Assembly: GCA_003164825.1 (NCBI GenBank)
Contig: PLUH01000332.1
Span: 1-6,096, forward strand
Source of the DNA: Hyphomicrobiales bacterium
Lineage (GTDB): Bacteria > Pseudomonadota > Alphaproteobacteria > Rhizobiales > Beijerinckiaceae
Reading direction: 5' to 3'
DNA length: 6,096 nucleotides
Position numbers and translations under genes: made by a program. The notes under the pieces are model-generated. The model was not told the DNA's origin. It saw only the letters and a program-made list of their open reading frames with translations, and made no database searches. Positions within the stretch are counted from its first letter, which is position 1, and the number at the start of each line of letters is the position of its first letter. Positions 5,717 to 6,096 of the stretch are shown piece after piece.

Positions 5717-6096
5717 GTGCGGATTCTGGTGCTCTTCGCCCACCCGGTCGAGACGAGCTTCGGCGCGGCCCTGCATGCGAAGCTGGTCGAGGTCCTGCGC
5801 GCCAGGGGACACAAGGTCGACGATTGCGATCTCAACGCCGAGGGCTTCGACCCGGTGATGTCGCGCCAGGACCGGATCGATTATCACAATGTTGCGGTCA
5901 ATCGGGCCCGTGTAGCCCCCTACGTCGACCGGCTGCTCGCCGCCGAGGCGCTGGTGTTCTCGTTCCCGGTCTGGAATATGGGCTTCCCCGCGATCCTCAA
6001 GGGATTCGTCGACAAGGTCTTCCTGCCCGGGGTCAGCTTCACGCTCGGCGAGGACGGCTCCTACAATCCGCGCCTGCACAACATCAAACGTCTCGG
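5717..6096 (+). CDS. NAD(P)H dehydrogenase (quinone)-like flavodoxin-fold protein, N-terminal part
   Basis: A GTG at 5717 opens a frame that runs off the window end after 126 codons. The protein begins MRILVLFAHPVETSF, the flavodoxin_2 (NQO1/MdaB/KefF-type) phosphate-binding loop with H9-P10 and S14-F15. It continues with LVFSFPVWNMGFPAILKG (79-96), the FMN/FAD isoalloxazine region, and VDKVFLPGVSF (98-108). Family members transfer hydride from NAD(P)H to quinones or other acceptors, usually as cytoplasmic dimers. The GTG start is chosen because an in-frame TGA (5708-5710, the stop of the previous gene) lies just upstream and the next in-frame ATG would remove the flavin loop. The SD is weak: GGA sits almost against the start and AGGG lies 10 nt upstream. 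Initiation is therefore probably by reinitiation from the FAD oxidoreductase gene, 6 nt before. It may recycle electrons or reduce an intermediate; the acceptor is unknown. Confidence 0.88.
   Translation, partial: MRILVLFAHPVETSFGAALHAKLVEVLRARGHKVDDCDLNAEGFDPVMSRQDRIDYHNVAVNRARVAPYVDRLLAAEALVFSFPVWNMGFPAILKGFVDKVFLPGVSFTLGEDGSYNPRLHNIKRL

Noticed and set aside
5273..6079. 268-codon minus-strand frame across the oxidoreductase and quinone reductase genes
   Set aside because: It is antisense to two well-supported genes and crosses their junction; its composition is a shadow of the coding strand.

Overview
The window is GC-rich and densely coded, with third positions strongly G/C, Shine-Dalgarno-like sites and operon-style overlaps. 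It reads as chromosomal DNA of a Gram-negative bacterium, most likely an alphaproteobacterium. That placement rests on composition and protein style only. No tRNA, rRNA, CRISPR, insertion sequence or phage gene is visible.

Layout: (1) the 3' end of an allophanate hydrolase gene on the + strand (1-493). (2) Converging on it, a two-gene minus-strand unit: a RidA/YjgF-family gene (1752-1366) followed by a creatininase-family amidohydrolase gene (1348-527). (3) A 125-bp divergent spacer (1753-1877) holding a 17-bp near-perfect tandem repeat plus an inverted half-site, probably an operator and promoter region. (4) A plus-strand unit: a secreted NMT1/THI5-type ABC substrate-binding protein (1878-2876), an 84-bp gap with a possible coupled mini-ORF and an inverted repeat, a CodA-like metal-dependent amidohydrolase (2961-4283), an FAD-binding (GlcD/PCMH-type) oxidoreductase overlapping it by ATGA (4280-5710), and the 5' part of an NAD(P)H:quinone-oxidoreductase-like flavoprotein (from 5717, cut by the window end).

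Together the genes look like an accessory catabolic or nitrogen-scavenging locus. A periplasmic receptor would capture a small heterocycle, perhaps pyrimidine-like. Two different metal-dependent C-N hydrolases, an FAD oxidase and a flavodoxin-fold reductase would process it. A RidA-family protein could handle reactive intermediates, and allophanate hydrolase could release the last ammonia and CO2. The individual families are well known. The substrate is not evident, and three enzymes differ from the best-studied family members at a diagnostic residue: the RidA protein lacks the catalytic Arg, the creatininase homologue lacks the second metal-ligand Glu of creatininase, and the amidohydrolase lacks CodA's substrate Gln. 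I therefore read the combination as a possibly undescribed pathway rather than creatinine or cytosine catabolism. This is inference.
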